18,924 nucleotides of DNA from JBGPHT01 sp041484525 (lineage in GTDB: Bacteria; Acidobacteriota; Terriglobia; Bryobacterales; Bryobacteraceae). The notes under the pieces were generated by a model, which was given only the letters and a program-made list of their open reading frames with translations, did no database searches and had not been told where the DNA came from. Position numbers and translations under genes: made by a program. The stretch is from the NCBI GenBank assembly GCA_041484525.1, contig JBGPHT010000147.1, positions 1 to 18,924 on the forward strand. Reading direction: 5' to 3'. This document shows, in pieces, positions 1-6,752 of the stretch (positions within the stretch are counted from its first letter, which is position 1; the number at the start of each line of letters is the position of its first letter).

Positions 1-153
1 TCGGTATCGGGAGCCAATACCATCCTGCAACCGCTTTCACGCCAAGAAAAAATCCAAATCGAAAAATCTCAAAACAGTAATTAATTTCTATGGAATCTGT
101 GCCTTGGCGGGAATTGAAAACTCATGTCCCGGACAGCAGTGTCTCATTGATTA

Positions 154-222
154 GGACGCCCCTGGTTTGTGGATAGGTTGCTGAATTCGCGTAGGTCGCC
201 CGGAGCCCCCCGAATTCTTTCA
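154..222. repeat. Dispersed repeat, single-unit copy, 3' of the amidohydrolase gene
   Basis: This stretch aligns without gaps over most of its length to 2016-2084. Both begin GGACGCCCCT, then have a 23-base divergent segment of equal length, then the identical 20-mer TCGCGTAGGTCGCCCGGAGC (187-206 here, 2049-2068 there), then a unit of the form CCGAATTCTTTC. The unit reaches into the stop codon of the amidohydrolase gene. The two copies have the same orientation and flank the cdd-amidohydrolase pair. Bases 1-153 hold nothing I can assign. Confidence 0.7.
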
Positions 223-1605
223 CCGCTCTGCTGGCCTAAGTGACGCGCTGATCTTAACGCGGTATTCGGCGGCTTTGGCCATCACCTGCGCGGCGTTCAA
301 CGTGAGGATCTTCGCGTCGCGTACGATCGGTTTACCGTTGACCATCACGTCGCGCACGTCGGAGGCCTTGAGCGCGTAGACCATTTGCGAAATGGGGTCG
401 TAGAGCGGCACTGCGTTGGGCCGGTCCAGGCGCACCAGGATGAGGTCGGCGCGCTTGCCGGTTTCGAGCGAACCGATCTCCGTCTCCATCCCCAGCGCGC
501 GGGCGCCGCGGATGGTCGCCATTTCGAGGGCGGCGGAGGCGGGCAGGGCTTGCGGGTCGAGCGCGATCACCTTCTGCAGTTTGGCGGCGAGATCCATTTC
601 TTCGAACATGTCGAAATCGTTATTGCTGCCGGCGGGGCCGTCGGGGCCAAGTCCGACGGCGAGGCCGAGGGCTAGCATGCGGGTGACGGGCGCCGCGCCG
701 CTCGCGAGTTTCATGTTGCTCGACGGGCAGTGCGCTACGCCGACGCCGCGCTGTTTCAGGATCGCCATATCGGCTTCGTCCACCCACACGGCGTGCGCGG
801 CCACGGAGCGGCCGTTCCACACGCCGAGCGTGTCCAGGATCTTGGTTGGCGTCATGTGGCGCTGCGCCAGCGCGTCATCATTCTCCTTCTTGGTTTCGGA
901 GAGGTGAATAATCAGCGGGGCATTGTACTTGTTCGCCAGGGCGCGCGCGGACTTGAGGGTCTCATCGGAGTTGGTGTAGAGCGCGTGCGGCGCCACGGCG
1001 GGCACGATCAGCGGGTCGTCGTGGAAGCGTTTCAGGAAATTCTCGGTGAACTTGAGGGCGTCGGCGGGCGTCTTGTTGTCGGCCACGGGGAAGCCGATGA
1101 TGGTCTCGCCGAGCACGCCGCGCATGCCGGCTTCTTTGGCGGCTTCGGCGACGACGTCCTCGAAATAGTACATATCGGTGAACGTGGTGGTGCCGCCGAG
1201 CAGCATTTCGAGGCAGCCGAGGCGCGTTCCCCAGCGGACGAACTCCGCCGAGACGTTTTTGGCTTCGGCGGGGAAGATGAATTTTTCGAGCCAGTCCTGC
1301 AGGCGCAGGTCGTCGGCGATGCCGCGGAAGAGCGACATGGCGGCGTGGGTGTGGGTGTTGATGAGGCCGGGCGCGAGGATGGCGCCGGGGCGGTCGAGGC
1401 GCTGCTTCGCCTGAAAGCGGGCGTCGATCTCGGCCTTCGTGCCGACCCCCACGATGCGCTCAGCAAGAACGGCTACGGCGCCATTTTCGATGACACGGTG
1501 CTGCGGGTCCTCGGTGATGACGTAGCGGGCGCTCCAGATCCAATCGGCGGGATCGGCGGCGGCGAGCGAAAAGGCGAAAAGGAAAAAACTAGAGATACGA
1601 AACAT
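220..1605 (-). CDS. Amidohydrolase, MTA/S-adenosylhomocysteine deaminase-like, with signal peptide
   Basis: A 461-residue metal-dependent hydrolase of the amidohydrolase superfamily, closest by eye to the 5'-methylthioadenosine/S-adenosylhomocysteine deaminase (MtaD) group, which removes the 6-amino group from adenosine-type nucleosides. Visible metal-site motifs are NTHTH (His85, His87), HLSET (His234), AAHAVW (His271) and GPDG (Asp322). The segment FRGIADDLRLQDWLEKFIFP near residue 93 is typical of this group. The family normally begins almost at the IWSARYVITED segment; here about 20 residues precede it, with a hydrophobic FFLFAFSLAAA stretch that looks like a signal peptide, so the enzyme may be exported. 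The ATG lies inside cdd (17-base overlap) with no clear Shine-Dalgarno sequence, so translation probably depends on cdd. Exact substrate is not determinable; related guanine or chlorohydrolase-type activities are possible. Confidence 0.88.
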   Translation of the reverse strand: MFRISSFFLFAFSLAAADPADWIWSARYVITEDPQHRVIENGAVAVLAERIVGVGTKAEIDARFQAKQRLDRPGAILAPGLINTHTHAAMSLFRGIADDLRLQDWLEKFIFPAEAKNVSAEFVRWGTRLGCLEMLLGGTTTFTDMYYFEDVVAEAAKEAGMRGVLGETIIGFPVADNKTPADALKFTENFLKRFHDDPLIVPAVAPHALYTNSDETLKSARALANKYNAPLIIHLSETKKENDDALAQRHMTPTKILDTLGVWNGRSVAAHAVWVDEADMAILKQRGVGVAHCPSSNMKLASGAAPVTRMLALGLAVGLGPDGPAGSNNDFDMFEEMDLAAKLQKVIALDPQALPASAALEMATIRGARALGMETEIGSLETGKRADLILVRLDRPNAVPLYDPISQMVYALKASDVRDVMVNGKPIVRDAKILTLNAAQVMAKAAEYRVKISASLRPAER

Positions 1606-1975
1606 CGAATGGCTTCGGGAAGAGATCTTTCAATCGGTAGGTTTCGGTCTTGCCGCGCGGGTTCACGAGGATGATTTCCACGTCGCCGCAGAATTCCCAC
1701 AGGATCTGGCGGCACGCGCCGCAGGGAGGCGTGAGGTTGTCGGTATCCGCGGCGACGGCCACGCGGCGGAATTGGCGCACGCCTTCGGAGATGGCTTTGA
1801 AGACGGCGACTCGCTCGGCACAGACGGTGAGACCGTAGGTCGCGTTCTCCACGTTGCAGCCGGTGTGGACTCGGCCCTTGGAATCTTCGAGGGCGGCGCC
1901 GACCTTGAATTTGGAATAGGGCGCGCAGGCGAATTCGCGGGCGGCAAGGGCGGCGGTGAGGAGAGGGTCGGTCAT
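1589..1975 (-). CDS. cdd: Cytidine deaminase
   Basis: A 128-residue homotetrameric-type cytidine deaminase, which converts cytidine or deoxycytidine to uridine or deoxyuridine in the cytosol. The zinc-site signature is complete: CAE at 52-54 (Cys52 ligand, Glu54 proton shuttle) and PCGAC at 84-88 (Cys85 and Cys88 ligands). NVENA at 41-45 is the nucleoside-binding motif. Length matches the short bacterial form. The ATG at 1975 overlaps the stop of the upstream repeat frame as ATGA. An AAGGAG ribosome-binding site lies 11 nt upstream, but within a perfect 7-bp hairpin. The 3' end overlaps the amidohydrolase start by 17 bases. It fits the operon: its uridine product is a substrate for the phosphorylase encoded at 4513-5817. 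Confidence 0.95.
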   Translation of the reverse strand: MTDPLLTAALAAREFACAPYSKFKVGAALEDSKGRVHTGCNVENATYGLTVCAERVAVFKAISEGVRQFRRVAVAADTDNLTPPCGACRQILWEFCGDVEIILVNPRGKTETYRLKDLFPKPFDVSYL

Positions 1976-2484
1976 GCTAGCTTCTGCTCCTTGACGGAGC
2001 AGTGAAAGAATACGGGGACGCCCCTACTTTGCGCGACGGTTGGGGCAGTCGCGTAGGTCGCCCGGAGCATCCCCGGATTCTTTCGGGGAACGCCGGATCC
2101 TTGTGGGCTAGCCGGATTCTTTCGGGGAACGCCGAATTCTTTCGGGGAACGCCGGATTCTTTCGTGGAACGCCGGATCCTTGTGGGCTAGCCGGATTCTT
2201 GCGGGGAACGCCGAATTCTTTCGGGGACGCCGGATTCTTTCGGGGATCGCCGAATTCTTTCGGGCTAGCCGGATTCTTTCGGGGACCGCCGGATCCTTTC
2301 GGGCTAGCCGGATTCTTTCGGGGACCGCCGAATTCTTTCGGGGACGCCGGATTCTTTCGGGGACCGCCGGATCCTTTCGGGCTAGCCGGATTCTTTCGGG
2401 GACCGCCGAATTCTTTCGGGATCGCCGGATTCTTTCAGGAACACCGGATTCTTTCAGGGATCGCCGAATTCTTTCAGCGTTCAT
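1972..2484 (-). CDS. Possible repeat protein, Arg/Lys-rich 13-residue repeats, between punA and cdd
   Basis: I do not recognise this frame and cannot show that it is expressed. It has 170 codons. From residue 15 to about 118 it is a run of 13-residue repeats such as VPERIRRPRKNSA and VPERIRLARKDPA; the repeats then change register (VPRKNPASPQGSG) and a non-repetitive tail ends FFHCSVKEQKLA. The product would be extremely basic, with no signal peptide or membrane segment. Its ATG overlaps the punA stop as ATGA, with GAGG 8 nt upstream, and its TGA overlaps the cdd ATG as ATGA. Against a real gene: the DNA array contains no stop codon in any minus-strand frame, so an open frame is partly automatic. 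Nucleic-acid binding is only a guess from composition. Confidence 0.35.
   Translation of the reverse strand: MNAERIRRSLKESGVPERIRRSRKNSAVPERIRLARKDPAVPERIRRPRKNSAVPERIRLARKDPAVPERIRLARKNSAIPERIRRPRKNSAFPARIRLAHKDPAFHERIRRSPKEFGVPRKNPASPQGSGVPRKNPGMLRATYATAPTVAQSRGVPVFFHCSVKEQKLA
1984..2002 (-). promoter_or_regulatory. Hairpin masking the cdd ribosome-binding site
   Basis: In the transcript the sequence reads CTGCTCC, a 5-base loop GUCAA, then GGAGCAG: a perfect 7-bp stem. The cdd Shine-Dalgarno AAGGAG overlaps the end of the loop and the 3' arm. The upstream repeat frame is translated through this stem and stops exactly at the cdd start, so ribosomes finishing it would open the site. The structure is visible in sequence; the coupling is inference. 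Confidence 0.5.
2004..2084. repeat. Dispersed repeat copy with 14-bp inverted ends, beside the tandem array
   Basis: The ends GAAAGAATACGGGG (2004-2017) and CCCCGGATTCTTTC (2071-2084) are inverted repeats with one mismatch, so the segment can fold as a REP-like hairpin. Its inner part matches the copy at 154-222, including the identical 20-mer at 2049-2068. Its right arm is also the first unit of the tandem array that continues to 2482, suggesting the array grew from one arm of this element. Confidence 0.6.
2073..2482. repeat. Tandem array of 21 units of 19-20 bp
   Basis: Units read CCGG(A)ATTCTTTCGGGG followed by a variable tail (AACG, ACCG, ATCG, ACG or CTAG). Twenty units fill 2073-2463 and a diverged last unit (2464-2482) touches the punA stop codon. 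There are no spacers. Three unit types recur: A (GGATTC), B (GGATCC, mostly ending GGGCTAG) and C (GAATTC). They tend to follow the order A-B-A-C, giving a 78-79 bp higher-order repeat; units 11-14 and 15-18 are almost identical. A 20+19 pair is 39 bp, exactly 13 codons. Confidence 0.93.
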
Positions 2485-3290
2485 ACGGCCAGCCTCGGCA
2501 ACAACGCCTTCAAGAATCGGACCAGCGTGTCGCGCACCATGGCGCCGGCTTCGAGCACTTCCTCGTGATTGATTTTCTGCGGCAGAATGCCCGCGGCCAT
2601 GTTGGTGACGCAGGAGATGCCCAGCACCTTCATGCCCATGTGATTGGCCACGATCGCCTCGGCCACGGTCGACATTCCTACCACGTCGGCGCCGATGGTT
2701 CGCAGGTAGCGAATCTCGGCGGGCGTTTCATAGGACGGTCCCAGCATAGCGGCGTACACGCCCTCGCGCATCGGGATCTGCAACTCCGCGGCCACCTGCC
2801 TGGCAGTCTTGCGGTAGGCGCACGAGTAGGCCTCCGACATGTCGGGGAAGCGGGGGCCGAGTGCATCGTCGTTGGGGCCGGCCAGTGGGTTCGATCCTTG
2901 CAGGTTAATATGATCGGAAATCAGCACCAGGCCGCCGCGCTCGAGCTCGAGGTTGATGCCGCCGGCGGCGTTGGTGAACACCATGGAGCGCACGCCGAGC
3001 AAGCCGAGAACACGCACGCCGTACGTCACCTCTGCGGGCGTGTAGCCTTCATAGAGGTGGGCGCGGCCGGCCATGACCGCGACGTTCAGGCCGCCGAGTT
3101 GGCCGACGATCAGCTTGCCCGCGTGGCCTACCGCGGTCGAGCACGGCCAGCCTGGAATCTCGCGGTACGGGAGTTCGACCGGATGGCTGAGCTCGTCCGC
3201 AAATGCGCCCAGGCCACTGCCCAGCACGACGCCGACGGTAGGCCGCGCCGATGTGCGGCTTTCGACATACCGTTTTGCTTCTTGAATCAC
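2481..3290 (-). CDS. punA: Purine-nucleoside phosphorylase
   Basis: A 269-residue trimeric-type purine-nucleoside phosphorylase, which splits inosine or guanosine with phosphate into the base and ribose-1-phosphate. Visible motifs: LGSGLG (phosphate loop, 23-28), GHAGK near 55-59, HLYEGY near 78-83, TNAAGGI near 106-112, SDHINL near 125-130, GPSYETPAEIR near 184-194 and VGMSTVAEAIVANH near 204-217, followed by the CVTNMAAGI segment with the base-binding Asn. The start is GTG at 3290: it overlaps the transporter stop as GTGA and gives the usual N-terminus (VIQEAKRYVESR) and usual length. The frame stays open further upstream inside nupC, but that extension is a shadow. The stop overlaps the ATG of the repeat frame as ATGA. 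Confidence 0.93.
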   Translation of the reverse strand: MIQEAKRYVESRTSARPTVGVVLGSGLGAFADELSHPVELPYREIPGWPCSTAVGHAGKLIVGQLGGLNVAVMAGRAHLYEGYTPAEVTYGVRVLGLLGVRSMVFTNAAGGINLELERGGLVLISDHINLQGSNPLAGPNDDALGPRFPDMSEAYSCAYRKTARQVAAELQIPMREGVYAAMLGPSYETPAEIRYLRTIGADVVGMSTVAEAIVANHMGMKVLGISCVTNMAAGILPQKINHEEVLEAGAMVRDTLVRFLKALLPRLAV

Positions 3291-4513
3291 AACAGCATTC
3301 CCGCGATGCAGGCCGACATGAAGTTGGCCATCGACCCGGCGGCCACGGCGCGCAGGCCGAGACGCGCGAGGTCCGATTTGCGGGTCGGCGCCAATGCTCC
3401 GATGCCGCCGATCTGGATAGCGATGGAGCTGAGATTCGCGAATCCGCACAACGCGTACGTGGCGATGACGAAGGAGCGCGGGTCGAGTGTGTCCTTCATC
3501 GGCCCGAGCTTGAGGAACGCCACGAATTCGTTGAGCACCAGGCGCGTGCCCAGCAGGTTGCCGATGGTATTGGCGTCCTTCCACGGCACGCCCATGACCC
3601 AGGCGAGCGGCGCGAACAGAATGCCGAAGATTTTTTCGAGCGAATCGGGCAGCCAGCCCATGCCGCGCATTCCGTGCAGTCCGCCCAGAATGCCGTTGCA
3701 CATGGCGATCAGCGCCAGGAACGCGATCAGCATGCCGGCGATATTCAGCGCCAGGTGGAGGCCATCGCCCGCGCCTTGCGCCGCGGCATCGATCACGTTG
3801 ACGGCGGTTTTTTCCACCTTGATGCTGACCTTGCCCGCGGTGGCCGGGTGGTCCACCTCGGGCACGAAAATCTTGGCGAGCATGATGGTGGCGGGCGCCG
3901 TCATGATCACGGCGGTGAGCAGGTGCGTGATGGAGACGTGGGCAATTTTCACATAGGCCGCCATCACCGATCCGGAGACGTGCGCCATCCCGCTGGTCAT
4001 GATGGTGAACAGCTCGGATTCGGTGAGCCCTGCTAGGAACGGGCGAATGGTCAGGGGCGCTTCCGTCTGCCCCATGAAGATGCTGGCGGCGACGTTGAGC
4101 GACTCGGCGCCGCTCACCCCCATCACCTTTTGCATCCCGATGGCCATGCCGCGCACGATCCACTGCATCACGCCCAGGTAATACAGGATGGCGAAGAAGG
4201 AGGCGATGAAGATGACGATGGGCAGCACTTGAAAGGCGAAGATGACGCCGAACGGACCGCCGCTCTTTCCCAACTGCTCGCCGAAGACGAAGGACGCGCC
4301 GGCCTCGCTGTAGCCGAGCATCGCGTTGACGCCGTCGCCGATCCCCTTGAAGATTTTCCCGAAATCCGTCTTCAGCACTAGCACCGCAAAGGCCCACTGC
4401 AGCCCCATCCCCCAGACCAGGATGCGCAGCTTGATAGCGCGCTTGTGAGTCGAGCACAGCCACGCGATTGCCAGAATCACGGCCAGGCCGAGGAGTCCGG
4501 TGAAGCGGCCCAT
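3287..4513 (-). CDS. nupC: Concentrative nucleoside transporter (CNT/NupC family)
   Basis: A 408-residue inner-membrane protein with many hydrophobic helices that brings nucleosides into the cell by cation symport. Family signatures are present: GQTEAPLTIRPF at 148-159 and LVLNEFVAF near 325-333, which in characterised CNT proteins carry nucleoside- and cation-binding Gln/Glu/Asn residues, plus CGFANLSSIAIQIGG near the C-terminus. Length matches bacterial members (about 400). Its ATG overlaps the stop of the upstream phosphorylase by one base (TAATG), and its TGA overlaps the GTG of punA, so the three genes are tightly coupled. Whether it uses H+ or Na+ and prefers purines or pyrimidines cannot be read from sequence alone. 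Confidence 0.93.
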   Translation of the reverse strand: MGRFTGLLGLAVILAIAWLCSTHKRAIKLRILVWGMGLQWAFAVLVLKTDFGKIFKGIGDGVNAMLGYSEAGASFVFGEQLGKSGGPFGVIFAFQVLPIVIFIASFFAILYYLGVMQWIVRGMAIGMQKVMGVSGAESLNVAASIFMGQTEAPLTIRPFLAGLTESELFTIMTSGMAHVSGSVMAAYVKIAHVSITHLLTAVIMTAPATIMLAKIFVPEVDHPATAGKVSIKVEKTAVNVIDAAAQGAGDGLHLALNIAGMLIAFLALIAMCNGILGGLHGMRGMGWLPDSLEKIFGILFAPLAWVMGVPWKDANTIGNLLGTRLVLNEFVAFLKLGPMKDTLDPRSFVIATYALCGFANLSSIAIQIGGIGALAPTRKSDLARLGLRAVAAGSMANFMSACIAGMLL

Positions 4514-5817
4514 TACCCCACTACTTCCAGGATGAGCTCGCGCTCGTCCGGCTTCGAGCCGGAGATGCGGAAGGCGTCTTCCACCATGTCGGCGGCTTCT
4601 TCCACGCGATCTTCCTTGGTGTAATAGAGGCGGCAGAGGACGGAGCCGGCGTCGACCTTCTCGCCGACCTTGACTTCGAGAATGATGCCGACCGCGGGGT
4701 CGATGGAGTCTTCTTTCTTGTCGCGGCCGGCGCCGATCATGTTGGACGCGACGCCGATATCCTGGGCATCGATCTGGCTGACGTAGCCGCCGCGCGGCGA
4801 CGTGATCTCGCGCATGCCGGTGGCGTTCGGCAGCAGCTCGAACTTATCCAGCGCCTGCGGATTGCCGCCCTGCGCCGCGACAACCTGTTTGAATTTCTTA
4901 TAAGCGGAGCCGTCCACCAGGTGCTTTTCGGCCATGCGCCGGGCGTCATCGAGCGAGCCGGCCTTCTTGCCGAGGTGGATCATGCGGGCGGCGAGCTCGA
5001 TGCACAGCTTGGTGAGATCGGCGGGCCCGGCGTTCTGCAGCGTCTGCGACGCTTCCATGATCTCGAGCGCGTTACCGATGGCGTAGCCGAGCGGCTGGTT
5101 CATGTCGGTGATCAGCGCCTGAACCTTCTTATCCATGCGGCGGCCGATGCCGACCATGGTCTGGGCCAGACGGCGCGCGTCCACCTGCTTCTTCATGAAG
5201 GCGCCGTTGCCGACTTTCACGTCGAGCACCAGCGCGTCGACGCCCTCGGCCAGCTTCTTCGACATGATGGAGGAGGCGATGAGGGGCAGCGATTCGACGG
5301 TGCCGGTGACGTCGCGCAACGCGTACAGCTTGCGGTCGGCGGGGGCGAGCTGCTCGGTCTGGCCGATGAAGCATAGGCCCACTTCGGAGAGCTGCTTCGT
5401 GAATTCCTCGGCCGTCAGGTTGGTGCGGAATCCGGGGATGGACTCCAGCTTGTCGAGCGTACCGCCGGTGTGGCCGAGCGCGCGGCCCGACATCATCGGG
5501 ACCACCACGCCCGCCGCAGCCGCGAGCGGAGCCACGATGAAGCTGGTCTTGTCGCCCACGCCGCCGGTGGAATGCTTGTCCACCTTGACGCCGGGGATGG
5601 ACGAAAGGTCCACCGTATCGCCCGACCGCAGCATACATTCGGTGAGGCGGCTGACCTCGCGATCGGACATGCCCGAGAAGAATGTCGCCATGAGAAAGGC
5701 CGACATTTGGTAATCGGGAATGTCGCCGCTGGTGTAGCCCTCCACCAGGAACTCGATCTCTTCGGGGGCGAGTTCTTCCCCGTCGCGTTTCCGCTGAATC
5801 AAGTCAACTGTACGCAT
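4513..5817 (-). CDS. pdp: Pyrimidine-nucleoside (thymidine) phosphorylase
   Basis: A 434-residue class II nucleoside phosphorylase, acting on uridine/thymidine and phosphate in the cytosol. It has the helical N-terminal domain (TVDLIQRKRDGEELAPEEI), the phosphate-binding signature KVDKHSTGGVGDKTS at 78-92, the SGRALGHTGGTLDKLESIPG segment at 110-129, and the C-terminal PYNP domain (GYVSQIDAQDIG, then the EVKVGEKVDAGSVL barrel-sandwich stretch). Length fits both Pdp (about 433) and DeoA (about 440). The split between broad pyrimidine and thymidine-specific enzymes cannot be settled by eye; Pdp is preferred because cytidine deaminase would supply uridine. This is the first gene of the salvage operon, and its stop overlaps the nupC start by one base. 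Confidence 0.93.
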   Translation of the reverse strand: MRTVDLIQRKRDGEELAPEEIEFLVEGYTSGDIPDYQMSAFLMATFFSGMSDREVSRLTECMLRSGDTVDLSSIPGVKVDKHSTGGVGDKTSFIVAPLAAAAGVVVPMMSGRALGHTGGTLDKLESIPGFRTNLTAEEFTKQLSEVGLCFIGQTEQLAPADRKLYALRDVTGTVESLPLIASSIMSKKLAEGVDALVLDVKVGNGAFMKKQVDARRLAQTMVGIGRRMDKKVQALITDMNQPLGYAIGNALEIMEASQTLQNAGPADLTKLCIELAARMIHLGKKAGSLDDARRMAEKHLVDGSAYKKFKQVVAAQGGNPQALDKFELLPNATGMREITSPRGGYVSQIDAQDIGVASNMIGAGRDKKEDSIDPAVGIILEVKVGEKVDAGSVLCRLYYTKEDRVEEAADMVEDAFRISGSKPDERELILEVVG

Positions 5818-5829
5818 TATGAGACACTT

Positions 5830-5859
5830 AGCCTACCATTCTAACGGGCTGAAAGTAAA
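5830..5859 (-). promoter_or_regulatory. Candidate promoter of the nucleoside-salvage operon
   Basis: On the minus strand TTTACT (5859-5854) is followed after 18 bases by TAGGCT (5835-5830), 12 nt before the pdp start codon. The match to a sigma-70 promoter is weak (4/6 and 3/6). TAGAAT, a better -10 slightly upstream, lacks a well-spaced -35. I see no recognisable operator in this short divergent gap. Confidence 0.2.
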
Positions 5860-5904
5860 GGATACGTGTACCTAAATGTCCACCGCCCCCGGGTGGCAGC
5901 GCGC

Positions 5905-5917
5905 TACGATAGAACCG
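5905..5917 (+). promoter_or_regulatory. Candidate -10 element and leaderless start of mrp
   Basis: TACGAT at 5905-5910 is followed by exactly 7 nt and then the ATG at 5918, placing transcription initiation at or next to the start codon. No clear -35 is seen, and there is no Shine-Dalgarno before 5918. The same spacing is seen at 6871, 15555 and 18847. Confidence 0.4.
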
Positions 5918-6742
5918 ATGACCCCCAACCAGCCCGGCGCAGCGCCCAAGTTGCCCATCCCCGGTGTGAAGAATCTGATCGCGGTCGGTTCCGGGAAAGG
6001 CGGCGTCGGCAAGACCACGGTCGCCGTGAATCTCGCGGTCGGCCTCGGCTCGCTCGGCTATAAGACCGGTCTCATGGATGCCGACGTCTACGGCCCCAAT
6101 GTGCCGCTGATGATGGGGATCAATCGCACGCCGATGGCATACGGCGAGCGCATTCAGCCGCTGGAGCAATTCGGCGTCAAGCTGATGTCGATGGGTTTTC
6201 TGAATCCCGGCGACAAGCCGCTGGTGTGGCGCGGTCCGATGCTGCACAGCGTGATCCAGCAATTCCTGCGCGGCGTGGATTGGGGAGATTTGGACTATCT
6301 CGTGATCGACCTGCCGCCGGGGACGGGGGACGTGCAGCTTTCGCTGATCCAGACGGCGCCGATCTCGGGAGCCATCGTGGTGACCACTCCGTCCGATGTC
6401 TCGCTCGAAGATGCGCGCAAGGCGATCCACATGTTCCACCAGGTGAAGGTGCCGATCCTGGGGATCGTGGAGAACATGAGCTACCTGATGTGCCCGCACT
6501 GCAACGAGCGCATCGATGTATTCAGCCATGGGGGCGGGCGCCGGACGGCCGAGGAGATGCACGTGCACTTCCTGGCGGAGTTGCCGCTCGACCCGCAGGT
6601 GCGGATCGGCGGAGACACCGGCAAGCCTATTGTGCTGCGCGAGGGCGAGGGCAAGCCGTTCCTCGAACTGGCACGGAATGCGGTGGCGCGCAGCGAGGAA
6701 GAGGGAAAAAAGAGCGGGCCGAGTATGGAGATTACCGACTAG
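5918..6742 (+). CDS. mrp: Mrp/ApbC-family iron-sulfur cluster carrier ATPase
   Basis: A 274-residue P-loop ATPase of the Mrp/Nbp35 group, cytosolic scaffold or carrier proteins that deliver Fe-S clusters to target enzymes. Motifs: deviant Walker A GKGGVGKT at 26-33, MDADVYGPN near 53-61, DLPPGTGD at 131-138, and the CPHC pair (Cys192, Cys195) that binds the bridging cluster in a dimer. There is no N-terminal DUF59/MIP18 domain, so this is the short form. An in-frame ATG at 5876, with AAAGGA 13-14 nt upstream, would add 14 residues (MSTAPGWQRATIEP); 5918 is preferred because the family normally has only a short N-terminus before the VKNLIAVGSGKGG segment. Divergent from the salvage operon; no partner Fe-S gene is adjacent. 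Confidence 0.9.
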   Translation: MTPNQPGAAPKLPIPGVKNLIAVGSGKGGVGKTTVAVNLAVGLGSLGYKTGLMDADVYGPNVPLMMGINRTPMAYGERIQPLEQFGVKLMSMGFLNPGDKPLVWRGPMLHSVIQQFLRGVDWGDLDYLVIDLPPGTGDVQLSLIQTAPISGAIVVTTPSDVSLEDARKAIHMFHQVKVPILGIVENMSYLMCPHCNERIDVFSHGGGRRTAEEMHVHFLAELPLDPQVRIGGDTGKPIVLREGEGKPFLELARNAVARSEEEGKKSGPSMEITD

Positions 6743-6752
6743 CCTCGAAAGG

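Noticed and set aside
1..84. 27-codon open tail at the left edge (ending SQNSN then TAA)
   Set aside because: Could be the 3' end of a gene entering the window, but it is too short and has no motif; open by chance is just as likely.
730..1674. 314-codon plus-strand frame opposite the amidohydrolase
   Set aside because: Gly/Val/Glu-rich shadow of the metal-dependent hydrolase.
2073..2482. CRISPR array
   Set aside because: The 19-20 bp units are directly adjacent with no unique spacers, and no cas gene is present.
2073..2482. Iteron-type replication origin
   Set aside because: The unit size is suitable, but there is no rep gene or AT-rich melting region and the array lies inside an operon.
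2199..3956. 585-codon plus-strand frame covering the array and antisense to punA and nupC
   Set aside because: The array is open on both strands, and the rest is a composition shadow of clearly conserved genes on the minus strand.
3291..4463. N-terminal extension of the purine-nucleoside phosphorylase frame into nupC
   Set aside because: The extension is low-complexity Arg/His-rich sequence overlapping a well-conserved transporter; the GTG at 3290 gives the normal family length.
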